DNA of 64,000 nucleotides from Massilia niastensis DSM 21313 (GTDB taxonomy: Bacteria > Pseudomonadota > Gammaproteobacteria > Burkholderiales > Burkholderiaceae_D): positions 19,442-83,441 of the forward strand of contig NZ_KB908100.1 in assembly GCF_000382345.1 (NCBI RefSeq), given 5' to 3'. The notes beneath the pieces are model-generated. The model did no database searches. It was not told the DNA's origin and saw only the letters and a list, made by a program, of their open reading frames with translations. This document shows, in pieces, positions 49,481-59,053 of this stretch (position 1 is the first letter of the stretch; each line of letters opens with the position of its first letter). The position numbers and the translations under genes were made by a program.

Positions 49481-50629
49481 TCAGTTGGCGGCCGGTGCGC
49501 CGTACCAGCCGTACTCCCAGCGCCACGGCATGTCGTTCTCGCCCAGCGCCAGGCGTGCGATCTCGGGATAGATGCGCTCGGCGCGCACGTCGTTGGCCAG
49601 CATGACGACGCAGCGCCGGCGCGCCTCCAGGCAGATCACCATGTTGCCGGTCCAGTCGTTGTGGCCGCCCTTGAACCAGCCCGGCCCGCTGCGGTCGCGG
49701 AAGGTGACCACGCCCAGGCCGGCCGCCAGCCCCGCCGGGGCGTCGCCGGTCTCGGGCGCCAGGGTCGGGAACTGGCTGGGCGAGCGGATCGGCAGCTGCG
49801 GTTTCACCATCTCGGCGCGCATCGTCGTACTCAATCCCTCGCCGCTCTGGATCGCGGCCCACATCCGGGCCTGGTCGGCGATCGTGGTGTCCATCGAGCC
49901 GGCGGCGCTGACGCTGCTGCGTTCGTCGTGCGGCTCCATCCTGCCGTCGATGCCGTAGCCGTCCGCCAGGTTGGCGGCGAAATCGGGACGCCAGCGCATG
50001 CTGGTCTTGCGCATGCCGAAGCGGTCGAACACGCGCGCCTGCATCTCCTGCCCCGCATCCAGGCCCAGGCCCTGCTCGACGATCATCTGCAGGATGTAGA
50101 AGCCCTCGCCCGAATACGCATAGCGCTCGCCCGGCGTGAAGTGGAAGCGCAGGCGCTTGTCGGGTTCGAGCCAGCGGAAATTGGCGAAGCCGGTGCTGTG
50201 GGTGACCAGCATGCGCGGCGTCAGCAGGCGCCAGCGCTCGTCACCCGCCAGGTCGGCGTAGTCGTCGCGCTTGCCGCGGTAGTCGGGCAGCGCCTGCGGC
50301 AGCAGGCGGGTGAGCGGCGCATCGAGGTCGAGCCGTCCCTCGTCGGCCAGCTGCAGCACCATATAGGTGAAGGCGGTCTTGGTCAGCGAGGCGCCGTACA
50401 TGATGGTGTCGGTGGTCAGCGGCAGGTCGCGCTCGACGCTGCGCTTGCCGTAGGCTTTCACTTTGACGACCTGGCCATGGTCGATCACGGCCAGCGCCAG
50501 GCCCTGGACCCGCTCGCGGCGCATCAGGGCCTCGATGTCGGCATCCGCGAAACCCGCTTCGGCGCCGCGCGGCACCTGGGAACACGCACTCAGTACGAGC
50601 AGGGACAGCGCCGCGATCATCGCCTTCAT
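49481..50629 (-). CDS. Serine hydrolase lipoprotein (class C beta-lactamase family)
   Basis: 382 residues from the ATG at 50629, with GGAGG upstream. A lipoprotein signal ends in LSAC. GASLTKTAF is the SxxK catalytic motif and YAYSGEGF the Tyr motif of the class C beta-lactamase/DD-peptidase family; GGHNDWTGN stands in for the third motif. Most such lipoproteins are esterases or peptidases and not true beta-lactamases. A decayed copy of its 3' end lies at 49018-49175. Confidence 0.88.
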   Translation of the reverse strand: MKAMIAALSLLVLSACSQVPRGAEAGFADADIEALMRRERVQGLALAVIDHGQVVKVKAYGKRSVERDLPLTTDTIMYGASLTKTAFTYMVLQLADEGRLDLDAPLTRLLPQALPDYRGKRDDYADLAGDERWRLLTPRMLVTHSTGFANFRWLEPDKRLRFHFTPGERYAYSGEGFYILQMIVEQGLGLDAGQEMQARVFDRFGMRKTSMRWRPDFAANLADGYGIDGRMEPHDERSSVSAAGSMDTTIADQARMWAAIQSGEGLSTTMRAEMVKPQLPIRSPSQFPTLAPETGDAPAGLAAGLGVVTFRDRSGPGWFKGGHNDWTGNMVICLEARRRCVVMLANDVRAERIYPEIARLALGENDMPWRWEYGWYGAPAAN

Positions 50630-50688
50630 CGAACACCTCCGTCGGATTATCCGGACAGTGTACGCCAGTCCGGCTCGCGCCGGCACTG

Positions 50689-51780
50689 TCAGAACGAATG
50701 GCGCAGGCCGAAGGCGGTGCCCTTGAGCGTGGATCCCGCGCCGGGACCCAGGCTGTTGATCGCGAAGTCGTAGGCCGCATTGGCCTCGTTGTCCAGGTGG
50801 GTATGGTAGGCGTAGACCATGGTGCGCTTCGACAGGGTGTAGTCGTAGCCCAGCGTGGCGTGGATCGCGCCGGTCTGCGGGCCGCCGCGCACGAAGCCGA
50901 CCCGGTTGGCGGCGGCGCCTTTGCCGTCATCCGCCCTGGCCACGCCGGCGCGCAGGCCATGGGATCCCATCTGGTGCGAGACCGACACGTAACAGGCGTC
51001 GCGTTCCAGGTCGCCGAGTCCCGTCTCGTACTTCAGGCGCTCGGCCACCGCCGCGACGCGGGTGGCGCCGAACTGGTAGGCCAGCCCGAACTTGGTGCCG
51101 CTGTCGTTGCGTCCCGGTCCCTGGTAGTCGTGGTGCCGTTCGTGCGCCAGGGTCGCGTACCACGCGCCGTGCTCGTAGATGGCCGCCGCCGAGGTGAGAT
51201 TCGGCCTGGCCCCGTTCGCGGGACGCTCCTCGTTGACGCCATGCGAGATGCGCAGGCCCAGGCCCTTCCACGGCTTGCTCCAGTAATGCACCGAATTGGC
51301 CTGGCGCCGGTCGAAGGACGAGGTGTTGCTGACGTTGTCGACCGCCGGCCCGGCGCCGTTGGCCATGATGCCCATGTAGCCGGCCGTGGTGGGATAGAAG
51401 GGATCGAGGCCGGAGGTGGCGCCGTTGTAGGCGGTGACCCAGTTGCCGACGAAGAGCGTGCCGAAGTTCCCATCCAGGCCGATGCGGGTGTCGCGGCGTG
51501 CGATCTCGCCGGCGCCGGTGTCGGGCGACACGCTCGCTTCGATCTGGAAGACCAGCTTCAGGCCGTCGCCCAGGTCTTCGCTGCCGCGAAAGCCCAGCAC
51601 CGAACGGTTGTTCGAGATGCGCGCCTGGCTCAGGCGCGGGCCGGCGGCGGTGGCGGAAGCCTTGACGTGTTCGGCCGAGACGTTCAGGCGGCCATAGATC
51701 TGGACATGGGTCTGCGCGCCGGCAGTGGCGGCATACAGCGCCACGCAGGCAACCGCGCCGTGGCGAAGTGGTTTGCTCAT
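50689..51780 (-). CDS. Gram-negative porin (Burkholderiales type)
   Basis: 363 residues. A signal peptide (MSKPLRHGAVACVALYAATAGAQ) precedes a 16-strand barrel: QTHVQIYGRLNVSAEHV, the GFRGSEDLGDGLKLVFQIE block, the FGTLFVGNW loop 3 region and a terminal GLRHSF ending in Phe. These are trimeric outer-membrane channels for small solutes. It is a single gene, ending 59 bases before the serine hydrolase gene, which reads in the same direction. Confidence 0.92.
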   Translation of the reverse strand: MSKPLRHGAVACVALYAATAGAQTHVQIYGRLNVSAEHVKASATAAGPRLSQARISNNRSVLGFRGSEDLGDGLKLVFQIEASVSPDTGAGEIARRDTRIGLDGNFGTLFVGNWVTAYNGATSGLDPFYPTTAGYMGIMANGAGPAVDNVSNTSSFDRRQANSVHYWSKPWKGLGLRISHGVNEERPANGARPNLTSAAAIYEHGAWYATLAHERHHDYQGPGRNDSGTKFGLAYQFGATRVAAVAERLKYETGLGDLERDACYVSVSHQMGSHGLRAGVARADDGKGAAANRVGFVRGGPQTGAIHATLGYDYTLSKRTMVYAYHTHLDNEANAAYDFAINSLGPGAGSTLKGTAFGLRHSF

Positions 51781-51960
51781 TCATTTTCTCCTTTTGACAA
51801 TTATTGCCGGTCCACGGAGGACGCGGCCATCCCCCATGGGAAGGTCCGCGATCCACCCGGACGTGTCTGGCGCGCCTTTACCTGGATTTACATCCCCGTC
51901 CCTGCGCTGGCGCCTGGCGCCGCCGTAAACAGGGAAGGATCCCCACACGAAGACACGCAC

Positions 51961-52530
51961 ATGGTCACCAGCATCAGCAGCACCAGCGCCGCCCAGGCGG
52001 CAACCGCACTCACCGTCACCAGGAAGGCCGAACAGGCCGCCGCCGCGCAGGACAGCGCACAGGCCTCCGCCACGCAAGGCGCGGACACGCTCGCGGCCGA
52101 GACGCACAGCGCCCTGTCGAGCGCCACGGCGCGCCTCGGCGACCAGCTGGGCGCGCAGGCCGATGCGTCACGGGTGCAGCGCGCCATCGAAGAGGCCGTG
52201 GCGCCGGCGGATGGCGCGCCGCCGCCCGAAGGCCCGCCCCCGGCGGAAGACGCCGCGACCGGCGAAGCCGATACGCAGGAAGCCGCCCAGGCGCCCGCGG
52301 CCGCCGGCCCGGCGCCCAGGCGCGGCGGCGCGGCGCAGTCGTCGGAAGAAGCGACGGCGGCCGACTACATCGCCGAAGCCGACACCAATTCCGACAAGAC
52401 GGTCAGCGACGAGGAACGCATCGCCTACGAAAAGAAACTGGAACAGCAGGCCGAGTCGCGCAGCGCCGAAGTGCGGCAGGCGTATGGACTGGCATCTGGC
52501 GAGCAGCCACGCCTGGAAACCGCCGCTTGA
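51961..52530 (+). CDS. Low-complexity protein with an EF-hand-like loop
   Basis: 189 residues, rich in Ala, Gln, Glu and Pro, with a proline-rich middle (APPPEGPPPAEDAATG). Near residue 145 DTNSDKTVSDEE fits a calcium-binding EF-hand loop. No signal peptide is seen. I recognise no family. The ATG lacks an ideal ribosome binding site (GAAGACACGCAC before it). It lies alone between the porin and the stress-protein fragment. Confidence 0.6.
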   Translation: MVTSISSTSAAQAATALTVTRKAEQAAAAQDSAQASATQGADTLAAETHSALSSATARLGDQLGAQADASRVQRAIEEAVAPADGAPPPEGPPPAEDAATGEADTQEAAQAPAAAGPAPRRGGAAQSSEEATAADYIAEADTNSDKTVSDEERIAYEKKLEQQAESRSAEVRQAYGLASGEQPRLETAA

Positions 52531-52650
52531 TACCCTCCGGTGCTGAATTGATTGAGGTCAACAATTGAAGAGCTGAAGTAACGCGTTGTCAGCCTGCCCG
52601 CAAACACGGTAAAGTGATGCAATCATGATCACTTTTCCGTAAGGGTGCGC

Positions 52651-52872
52651 ATGCCTGAACATGCCAGCTTGTCGACACTGCCCGGACTGCTGCTTGCGAC
52701 AGACCTGAGCGCCCGTTGCGACCGGCCGCTGGAACGCGCGAAGCGACTGGCCGGCAAATCCCATATCCCGCTCGTCATACTGACGGTGTACGACGCGCCG
52801 CAGGCGCCCGGCGAGGTGCTGCAATGGCTGGACGGCAGCACCGGGCGCCGGCGATGTCGCCTGCCACGGTGA
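52651..52872 (+). pseudogene. Truncated universal stress protein gene
   Basis: 73 residues. LLLATDLSARCDRPLERAKRLAG is the start of a UspA-type domain, but the protein stops after about 60 matching residues, whereas full UspA proteins have about 140 or more. TAAGGG precedes the ATG, so translation signals remain. The stop overlaps the start of the antiporter A subunit (52854), which suggests that a deletion joined the stress gene to the Mrp operon. It may still serve as a leader for translation coupling. Confidence 0.6.
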
Positions 52873-55778
52873 CGCCGGTGCTGCCGCTGCTGGTCCTGCT
52901 GCCGTTCTTCGGCGCCTTCGTCGCGGCATGCATGCCGGGAGGATCGCGCACCCGGCCGGCGGCGGTCTCCGGCGTGGTGACGCTGGCGGCGCTGCTGCTC
53001 GCCATCTTCCAGTTCGGGCGCATCGCCGGCGGCGAGGTCCCGACATCGACGTTCAGGTGGCTGCCCGAATTCGGGCTCGACATCGTGCTGCGCATGGACG
53101 GACTGGCCTGGGTGTTCACCGTCATGGTGCTGGGCATCGGCCTGCTGGTGCTGGTCTACGCACGCTACTACATGTCGCGGCGCGATCCGGTGGCCCGCTT
53201 CTTCGCCTACATGCTGGCCTTCATGGGCTCGATGCTGGGCATCGTCCTGTCCGGCAACCTGATCCAGATGGTCGTGTTCTGGGAGCTGACCAGCCTGACG
53301 TCCTTCCTCCTGATCGGCTACTGGCAGGAGCGCAACGACGCGCGGCGCGGCGCCCGCATGGCCTTCACCGTCACCACCACCGGCGGCCTGTGCCTGCTGG
53401 CGGGCGTCCTGATCCTCGGGCATATCGTCGGCAGCTACGAGCTCGATGCGGTCCTGGCGGCCGCCGACCAGGTGCGCGCGCATGCCCTGTACCTGCCGGC
53501 GCTGGTGCTGGTCGCGCTGGGCGCGCTGACCAAGAGCGCGCAGTTCCCCTTCCATTTCTGGCTGCCGCATGCGATGGCGGCGCCGACCCCGGTCTCGGCC
53601 TACCTGCACTCCGCGACCATGGTGAAGGCCGGCGTGTTCCTGCTGATGCGGCTGTGGCCGGTGCTGTCGGGCACCATGGAGTGGACCTGGATCGTCGGCG
53701 GCGCCGGCGTCCTGACCCTGCTGCTGGGGTCCTTCTTCGCGATCTTCCAGCACGACATGAAGGGCCTGCTCGCCTATTCGACCATCAGCCACCTCGGCCT
53801 GATCACCGTCTTGCTGGGCATCGGCACCCCGCTGTCGGTGGTCGCGGCGGTGTTCCACACCATGAACCACGCGGTGTTCAAGGCTTCGCTGTTCATGGCG
53901 GTCGGGATCATCGACCATGAATCCGGCACGCGCGACATGCGCATCCTGCGCGGCCTGGCGAAGGCCATGCCCTACACGGCGGCGCTGGCGATCGTCGCCA
54001 GCGCCGCCATGGCCGGGGTGCCGCTGCTGAATGGCTTCCTGTCGAAGGAGATGTTCTTCGCCGAAGCGACCCTGGTGGGCGGCACCGAAGACTGGTCGAT
54101 GGCGGTGGCCGCGACCCTGATGGGCATCTTCAGCGTGGCCTATTCGCTGCGCTTCATCAGCGTGTTCGTCGGCCCGCTGGCGCGCGACCTGCCGCAGGAC
54201 CCGCACGAGCCGCCGCGCTGGATGCGCTTCCCGATCGAGTGCCTGGTCCTGCTGTGCATCGCGGTCGGGGTGCTGCCGCAGCGCGTGGTCGGCGACGTGC
54301 TGGCGGTGGCCGCGCATGCGGTGCTGGGTCCGCGCATGCCCGAGTACGACCTCGGCATCTGGCACGGCTTCAACCTGCCGTTGCTGATGAGCGCCGTCGC
54401 GCTGGGCGGCGGCCTGGTGTTCTATGTGTTCCTGCGCCGCCGTTTCGACCTGCGCTCGCGCAGCAAGGTGCCGGTGCTGCACCGCCTGAAGGGCGCCCAG
54501 GCCTACGAGAACAGCATGCTGGGCCTGCAGCTGGCGGCGGACTGGCTGATGCGCTGGAGCGGCACGCGCCGCCTGCAGCGCCAGTTCCTGCTCATCATGG
54601 TGGCCCTGGTCGCGGTGCCGCTGCTGCTGGCGCGCCCCCTGCCGGCCCTGCCCGAACTGCGCCTGGCCGATGTCGATGCGCTGTTCGCGCTGCTCTGGCT
54701 GATCGGCGCCGCCTGCGCGGTGGCGGCGGCCTGGAAGGCCAAGTACCACCGGCTGGCGGCGCTGATCATGGTGGGCGGCACCGGCATCGTCACCAGCATC
54801 ACCTTCCTGTGGCTGTCGGCGCCCGACCTGGCGCTGACCCAGCTGATGGTGGAAACCGTGACCACGGTGCTGATCCTGCTCGGCCTGCGCTGGCTGCCGC
54901 CGCGCTTCGCGCCGCCCGGCCTGGCCACGCGTGCGCCGGGCCGCACCTGGCTGCGGCGCTCGCGCGACATGCTGGTGGCGGCCGCCGGCGGCCTGGGCCT
55001 CGCGGCCGTCGGCTACGCGGTGCTGACCCGGGCGCCAAGCGCCACCATCAGCGACTTCTACCTGCTGCGCGCGCTTCCGGAAGGAGGCGGTTCGAACGTG
55101 GTCAACGTGCTGCTGGTCGACTTCCGCGGTTTCGACACGATGGGCGAGATCACCGTGCTGGGGGCGGTCGCACTGACGGTGTACGCGCTGCTGCGGCGCT
55201 TCCGCCCGGCGCACGAGAGCGTCGCCATCCCGGTGCAGCAGGCCAGCGATGTCGACCCGGCGGTGACGCAGTCGCCGGCGCAGCAGGCGCGCAGCGGCTA
55301 CCTGATGGTGCCCGCGGTCTACCTGCGCTTCCTGCTGCCGGTGATGGGCATGCTGGCCGCCTACTTCTTCATGCGCGGCCATAACCTGCCGGGCGGCGGC
55401 TTCGTCGCCGGCCTGATCTTCGCCACCGCCCTGATCGTGCAGTACATGGTGGCCGGCACCGACTGGGTCGAATCGCACCTGCGCCTGCGGCCGCACCGCT
55501 GGATCGCCTGGGGCCTGGCGACGGCCTGCCTCACCGGCATGGGCGCCTGGCTGTTCGGCTACCCGTTCCTGACCAGCCATACCGCCCACCTGGACCTGCC
55601 GTTGCTGGGCGAGATCCATGTGCCGAGCGCCTTCGTGTTCGACCTCGGCGTGTTCCTGGTGGTGGTCGGCGCGACCATGCTGATCCTGGTGGCGCTGGCG
55701 CACCAGTCGCTGCGCAGCCACCGCGCACCGCCCGGCGCCGGCCGTGCGGCCATCCCGCCCGCCAAGGAGATCCAGTAA
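52854..55778 (+). CDS. mrpA: Mrp cation/proton antiporter fused subunit A+B
   Basis: 974 residues with more than 20 membrane helices. The first part is an NuoL/MrpA-like proton channel (for example SLTSFLLIGYW and FPFHFWLPHAMAAPTPVSAYLHSATMVKAGVF with the key Lys and His), followed by an MrpA C-terminal part and an MrpB domain (FMRGHNLPGGGFVAG). The A+B fusion is the mark of group 2 Mrp (PhaAB-type) antiporters. The complex exports Na+ or K+ in exchange for protons. mrpC starts at its stop (TAATG). Confidence 0.95.
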   Translation: MSPATVTPVLPLLVLLPFFGAFVAACMPGGSRTRPAAVSGVVTLAALLLAIFQFGRIAGGEVPTSTFRWLPEFGLDIVLRMDGLAWVFTVMVLGIGLLVLVYARYYMSRRDPVARFFAYMLAFMGSMLGIVLSGNLIQMVVFWELTSLTSFLLIGYWQERNDARRGARMAFTVTTTGGLCLLAGVLILGHIVGSYELDAVLAAADQVRAHALYLPALVLVALGALTKSAQFPFHFWLPHAMAAPTPVSAYLHSATMVKAGVFLLMRLWPVLSGTMEWTWIVGGAGVLTLLLGSFFAIFQHDMKGLLAYSTISHLGLITVLLGIGTPLSVVAAVFHTMNHAVFKASLFMAVGIIDHESGTRDMRILRGLAKAMPYTAALAIVASAAMAGVPLLNGFLSKEMFFAEATLVGGTEDWSMAVAATLMGIFSVAYSLRFISVFVGPLARDLPQDPHEPPRWMRFPIECLVLLCIAVGVLPQRVVGDVLAVAAHAVLGPRMPEYDLGIWHGFNLPLLMSAVALGGGLVFYVFLRRRFDLRSRSKVPVLHRLKGAQAYENSMLGLQLAADWLMRWSGTRRLQRQFLLIMVALVAVPLLLARPLPALPELRLADVDALFALLWLIGAACAVAAAWKAKYHRLAALIMVGGTGIVTSITFLWLSAPDLALTQLMVETVTTVLILLGLRWLPPRFAPPGLATRAPGRTWLRRSRDMLVAAAGGLGLAAVGYAVLTRAPSATISDFYLLRALPEGGGSNVVNVLLVDFRGFDTMGEITVLGAVALTVYALLRRFRPAHESVAIPVQQASDVDPAVTQSPAQQARSGYLMVPAVYLRFLLPVMGMLAAYFFMRGHNLPGGGFVAGLIFATALIVQYMVAGTDWVESHLRLRPHRWIAWGLATACLTGMGAWLFGYPFLTSHTAHLDLPLLGEIHVPSAFVFDLGVFLVVVGATMLILVALAHQSLRSHRAPPGAGRAAIPPAKEIQ

Positions 55779-56122
55779 TGGAAGTGGTGATATCGCTGGC
55801 GATCGGCATCGTGTTCGGCTCAGGCATCTGGCTGGTGCTGCGTCCGCGCAGCTTCCAGGTGCTCTGCGGCCTGATGCTGATGTCCTACGCCGTCAACCTG
55901 TTCATCTTCGTCATGGGCCGCCTGTGGGTGAACCGCCCGCCGCTCACGCCCGCCGGCACGCCGCCCGACCCCGCCCTGCTGGCCGACCCGCTGCCGCAGG
56001 CGCTGGTGCTGACCGCCATCGTGATCGGCTTCGCCACCACCGCGCTGTACCTGGTGGTGATGATCGGTTCGCGCGGCCTCACCGGCACCGACCATGTCGA
56101 CGGCCAGGAGCCCGAGCCATGA
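55778..56122 (+). CDS. mrpC: Mrp antiporter subunit C
   Basis: 114 residues, three membrane helices, NuoK-like. Visible features are LRPRSFQVLCGLMLMSYAVNLFIF and the C-terminal TTALYLVVMI block. The ATG overlaps the stop of the A subunit gene by one base. Assembles with A and D in the inner membrane. Confidence 0.95.
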   Translation: MEVVISLAIGIVFGSGIWLVLRPRSFQVLCGLMLMSYAVNLFIFVMGRLWVNRPPLTPAGTPPDPALLADPLPQALVLTAIVIGFATTALYLVVMIGSRGLTGTDHVDGQEPEP

Positions 56123-57747
56123 CCCTGCCCTGGATCCAGCACCTGCTGCTCGTGCCCATCCTGCTGCCGCTGCTGTGCGGCGCGGCCATGGTGCCGCTGA
56201 CCCAGGGCTGGCACCGCCTCAAGTTCGTGCTCGGCTATGCATCGGGGCTGGGACTGCTGGCCAATGCCCTGGTGCTGGTCGGGATGACCGACGGCGACTA
56301 CTGGCAGCACGGGATCGGGGTCTACCTGGCCGCCAACTGGGCGGCGCCGTTCGGGATCGCGCTGCTGGCCGACCGCCTGTCCGCGATGATGCTGCTGCTC
56401 ACCGCGCTGCTGGGATTGGCCGCGCTGCACTTCGCCATGCTGCGCTGGGGCCGGATCGGCGTGCACTTCCATTCGCTGTTCCAGTTCCTCCTGATGGGCA
56501 TCAACGGCGCCTTCCTGACCCACGACCTGTTCAACCTGTTCGTGTTCTTCGAGGTGATGCTGGCCGCCTCCTACGGGCTGGTGCTGCACGGGTATAACGC
56601 CGAGCGCATCCGCGCGAGCATGCAGTACATCGCGGTCAACCTGGCCGCCGCGCTGCTGTTCCTGCTCGGCACCGCCCTGATCTACGCCACCACCGGCACC
56701 CTCAACATGGCCGACCTGGCGGCCCGCATCGCCACCCTGCCCGCCGCCGATGCCGGCCTGCTCAAGACCGGGGCCGCGGTGCTGGTGCTGGCCTTCCTGA
56801 TCAAGAGCGCGATGTGGCCGCTCGGCTTCTGGCTGCCCACCACCTATGCCGCCGCCTCGCCGCCGGTGGCCGCCATGCTGGTCCTGATGACCAAGGTGGG
56901 CGCCTACGTCATCCTGCGCCTGTGGCTGCTGATGTTCTCGGACCAGGCCGGCGCGGCGGCCGGCTTCGGCTACGACGCCCTGCTGTGGGGCGGCATGGCG
57001 ACCATCGTGTTCGGCGCCGCCGGCATGCTGTCCACCGACAGCGCCGGCCGGATGGCGGGCTATGGCGCGGTGGTCTCTTCCGGCACCCTGCTGGCGGTGA
57101 CCGGCTACGGCCAGCCCTCGCTGGTCACGGCCGGGCTGTACTACCTGGTCGGCTCGACCCTGGCGATCGCCGCCTTCCTGCTGCTGCTCGAACTGATCGA
57201 ACGCATCCGCACGCCGCGCGCCGCGATGCTGGCGCTGACCATGGAAGCCTGGGCGGTCGAGGACACGCCGGAGGAGCCGGTCGGCAAGGGCGTGCCGGCG
57301 GCGATGGGCTTCCTGGCGCTGGCCTTCGCCGCCTGCGCGCTGATGATCGCCGGCCTGCCGCCGCTGTCCGGCTTCGTCGCCAAGTTCGGCCTGTTCCACG
57401 CCCTGCTGAATCCTTCCGAACATGGCGGCGCGCCGCCGGCCTCCGGCTGGATCCTGATGACGCTGGTGTTCGTCTCCGGCCTGGTCGCCGTGGTCTCGAT
57501 GATGCGCTTCGGGGTGCGCACCTTCTGGTCCAGCAGCCCGGTCGCGCCGCCCATGCTGCACCGCTCGGAAGTCATGCCGGTGCTGTTCCTGCTGGCGCTG
57601 TCGGTCGTCATGACGATCGAAGCCAGCCCAATCTTCGCCTACCTGGGCCGCGCCAGCGCCGGCATCCACCGTCCCGGCGACTACATTTCCCGGGTGCTGG
57701 GCCAGCCGGCCGTGGCGGCGCCCACGCAGGCCGCGGAGGCGCCATGA
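56119..57747 (+). CDS. mrpD: Mrp antiporter subunit D
   Basis: 542 residues with about 14 membrane helices, NuoM/NuoN-like proton channel subunit. FEVMLAASYGLVLHG holds the conserved Glu and AFLIKSAMWPLGFWLPTTYAAASPPVAA the conserved Lys and His region. The ATGA overlap with mrpC indicates coupling. D and A are the likely proton- and cation-translocating subunits. Confidence 0.95.
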   Translation: MTLPWIQHLLLVPILLPLLCGAAMVPLTQGWHRLKFVLGYASGLGLLANALVLVGMTDGDYWQHGIGVYLAANWAAPFGIALLADRLSAMMLLLTALLGLAALHFAMLRWGRIGVHFHSLFQFLLMGINGAFLTHDLFNLFVFFEVMLAASYGLVLHGYNAERIRASMQYIAVNLAAALLFLLGTALIYATTGTLNMADLAARIATLPAADAGLLKTGAAVLVLAFLIKSAMWPLGFWLPTTYAAASPPVAAMLVLMTKVGAYVILRLWLLMFSDQAGAAAGFGYDALLWGGMATIVFGAAGMLSTDSAGRMAGYGAVVSSGTLLAVTGYGQPSLVTAGLYYLVGSTLAIAAFLLLLELIERIRTPRAAMLALTMEAWAVEDTPEEPVGKGVPAAMGFLALAFAACALMIAGLPPLSGFVAKFGLFHALLNPSEHGGAPPASGWILMTLVFVSGLVAVVSMMRFGVRTFWSSSPVAPPMLHRSEVMPVLFLLALSVVMTIEASPIFAYLGRASAGIHRPGDYISRVLGQPAVAAPTQAAEAP

Positions 57748-58262
57748 CCCCCTGGCTGCCCTTTCCCATCGTGTCGCTGGCGCTGTGCGTCCTGTGGCTG
57801 CTGCTGAACCAGACGGTGGCGCCCGGCCACCTGCTGCTCGGCGCCGCGCTCGGGATCGCGGCTCCGCTGCTGGCGCGCAAGCTGCAGCCGCTCGGCTATC
57901 CGCGCCTGCGCGCGCCCGTCGTGCTGGCGCGCCTGCTGGGCATGGCGGCGGTGGAGATCGTCTGTTCCTGCTTCAACGTCTGCCGCATCATCCTGTTCGG
58001 CGATCATGCGAAGGTGAACTCGCAGTTCATCCGGGTGCCGCTGACGATCCGCGACCCCTACGGGCTGGCGGTGCTGTCCTGCCTGATCAACATGACCCCC
58101 GGTACGGTATGGGTCGAGATCCTGCCCGAGGGCTACGAGCTGGTGCTGCATGTGTTCGACCTGCACGACGCCCAGTGGTGGGTCGACACCATCAAGACCC
58201 GCTACGAACAACCCCTGATTGAAATCTTCGAAACGGAGGCTGCCCATGGCGACCCTGCTTGA
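57744..58262 (+). CDS. mrpE: Mrp antiporter subunit E
   Basis: 172 residues with two or three N-terminal membrane helices. LVCLINMTPGTVWVEILPEG-like text (LSCLINMTPGTVWVEI) is the MrpE signature, followed by a cytosolic end. The ATGA overlap with mrpD and the 17-base overlap with mrpF show tight coupling. Confidence 0.94.
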   Translation: MTPWLPFPIVSLALCVLWLLLNQTVAPGHLLLGAALGIAAPLLARKLQPLGYPRLRAPVVLARLLGMAAVEIVCSCFNVCRIILFGDHAKVNSQFIRVPLTIRDPYGLAVLSCLINMTPGTVWVEILPEGYELVLHVFDLHDAQWWVDTIKTRYEQPLIEIFETEAAHGDPA

Positions 58263-58524
58263 ACTGTCGATCGTCTACGCGCTCCTGTGCGTGCTGGCGG
58301 CCATGCTGCTGTGCGCCACGCGTCTGCTGGTCGGTCCGTCGGCGCACGACCGCGTGCTGGCGCTGGATACCCTGTGGATGTGCGGGATGCTGCTGTCGCT
58401 GGTGCTCGGCATCCGCTTCAGCTCCCAGGTGTACTTCGAAGTGGCGATGCTGATCGCGCTGGTGGGCTTCGTCTCGACCGTCGCCATGGCGAAGTTCCTG
58501 ATGCGCGGGGAGATCATCGAATGA
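58246..58524 (+). CDS. mrpF: Mrp antiporter subunit F
   Basis: 92 residues, three membrane helices. GPSAHDRVLALDTLWMCG and the C-terminal EVAMLIALVGFVSTVAMAKF are typical of MrpF. The ATG at 58246 has ACGGAGG upstream; a start nine codons earlier is not needed. It overlaps mrpE at its start and mrpG at its end. Confidence 0.94.
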   Translation: MATLLELSIVYALLCVLAAMLLCATRLLVGPSAHDRVLALDTLWMCGMLLSLVLGIRFSSQVYFEVAMLIALVGFVSTVAMAKFLMRGEIIE

Positions 58525-58925
58525 GCGGCCTGGAACAGCTTCCCGCCTGGGCGGCGGCGACGGTGGCGCTGCTGCTGATCGTCGGCGCCACCATCATCCT
58601 GGCCGGCGCGCTCGGGCTGATGCGGCTGCGCACCTTCTACCAGCGCATCCACGGACCGGCGATCACGGTCACCCTCGGCGCCGGCAGCGTGCTGCTGGCC
58701 TCGATGGTGTACTTCACGGCGGCGCAATCACGCCTGGTGGTGCACGAGGTGATCATTTCCGCCTTCATCCTGATGACCGCGCCGGTGGTCTCGATGCTGA
58801 TCATGCGCGCTGCGGTCTACCGCGACCTGCGCGCCCGCAGGCACGAAGCCGGGGCCACGGCGGGCGGGATCTACAGCATCGCCGAGGAGGAAGCGCAGAG
58901 TGGCGTGACGACGCGCAAGCGGTGA
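58521..58925 (+). CDS. mrpG: Mrp antiporter subunit G
   Basis: 134 residues with three membrane helices. GALGLMRLRTFYQRIHGPAI is the MrpG/PhaG signature, and the C-terminus is a charged tail. It starts at the ATGA of mrpF and ends the operon; a terminator follows about 100 bases downstream. Confidence 0.94.
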   Translation: MSGLEQLPAWAAATVALLLIVGATIILAGALGLMRLRTFYQRIHGPAITVTLGAGSVLLASMVYFTAAQSRLVVHEVIISAFILMTAPVVSMLIMRAAVYRDLRARRHEAGATAGGIYSIAEEEAQSGVTTRKR

Positions 58926-59021
58926 CAGGATCTATCGGCTGTCGACCGGCAGGCTCATACCCTTGCCCTGAAGCCTCAGCCATGAGATGGCGAATGCGTC
59001 ATCTTCCCTGATTTGGCCAAC

Positions 59022-59053
59022 AGCCTGCTCCTCGTGGAGCAGGCTTTCTTGTT
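59022..59053 (+). terminator. Intrinsic terminator after the Mrp operon
   Basis: AGCCTGCTCC and GGAGCAGGCT pair around TCGT, followed by TTCTTGTTT. It ends the six-gene operon. Confidence 0.85.
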
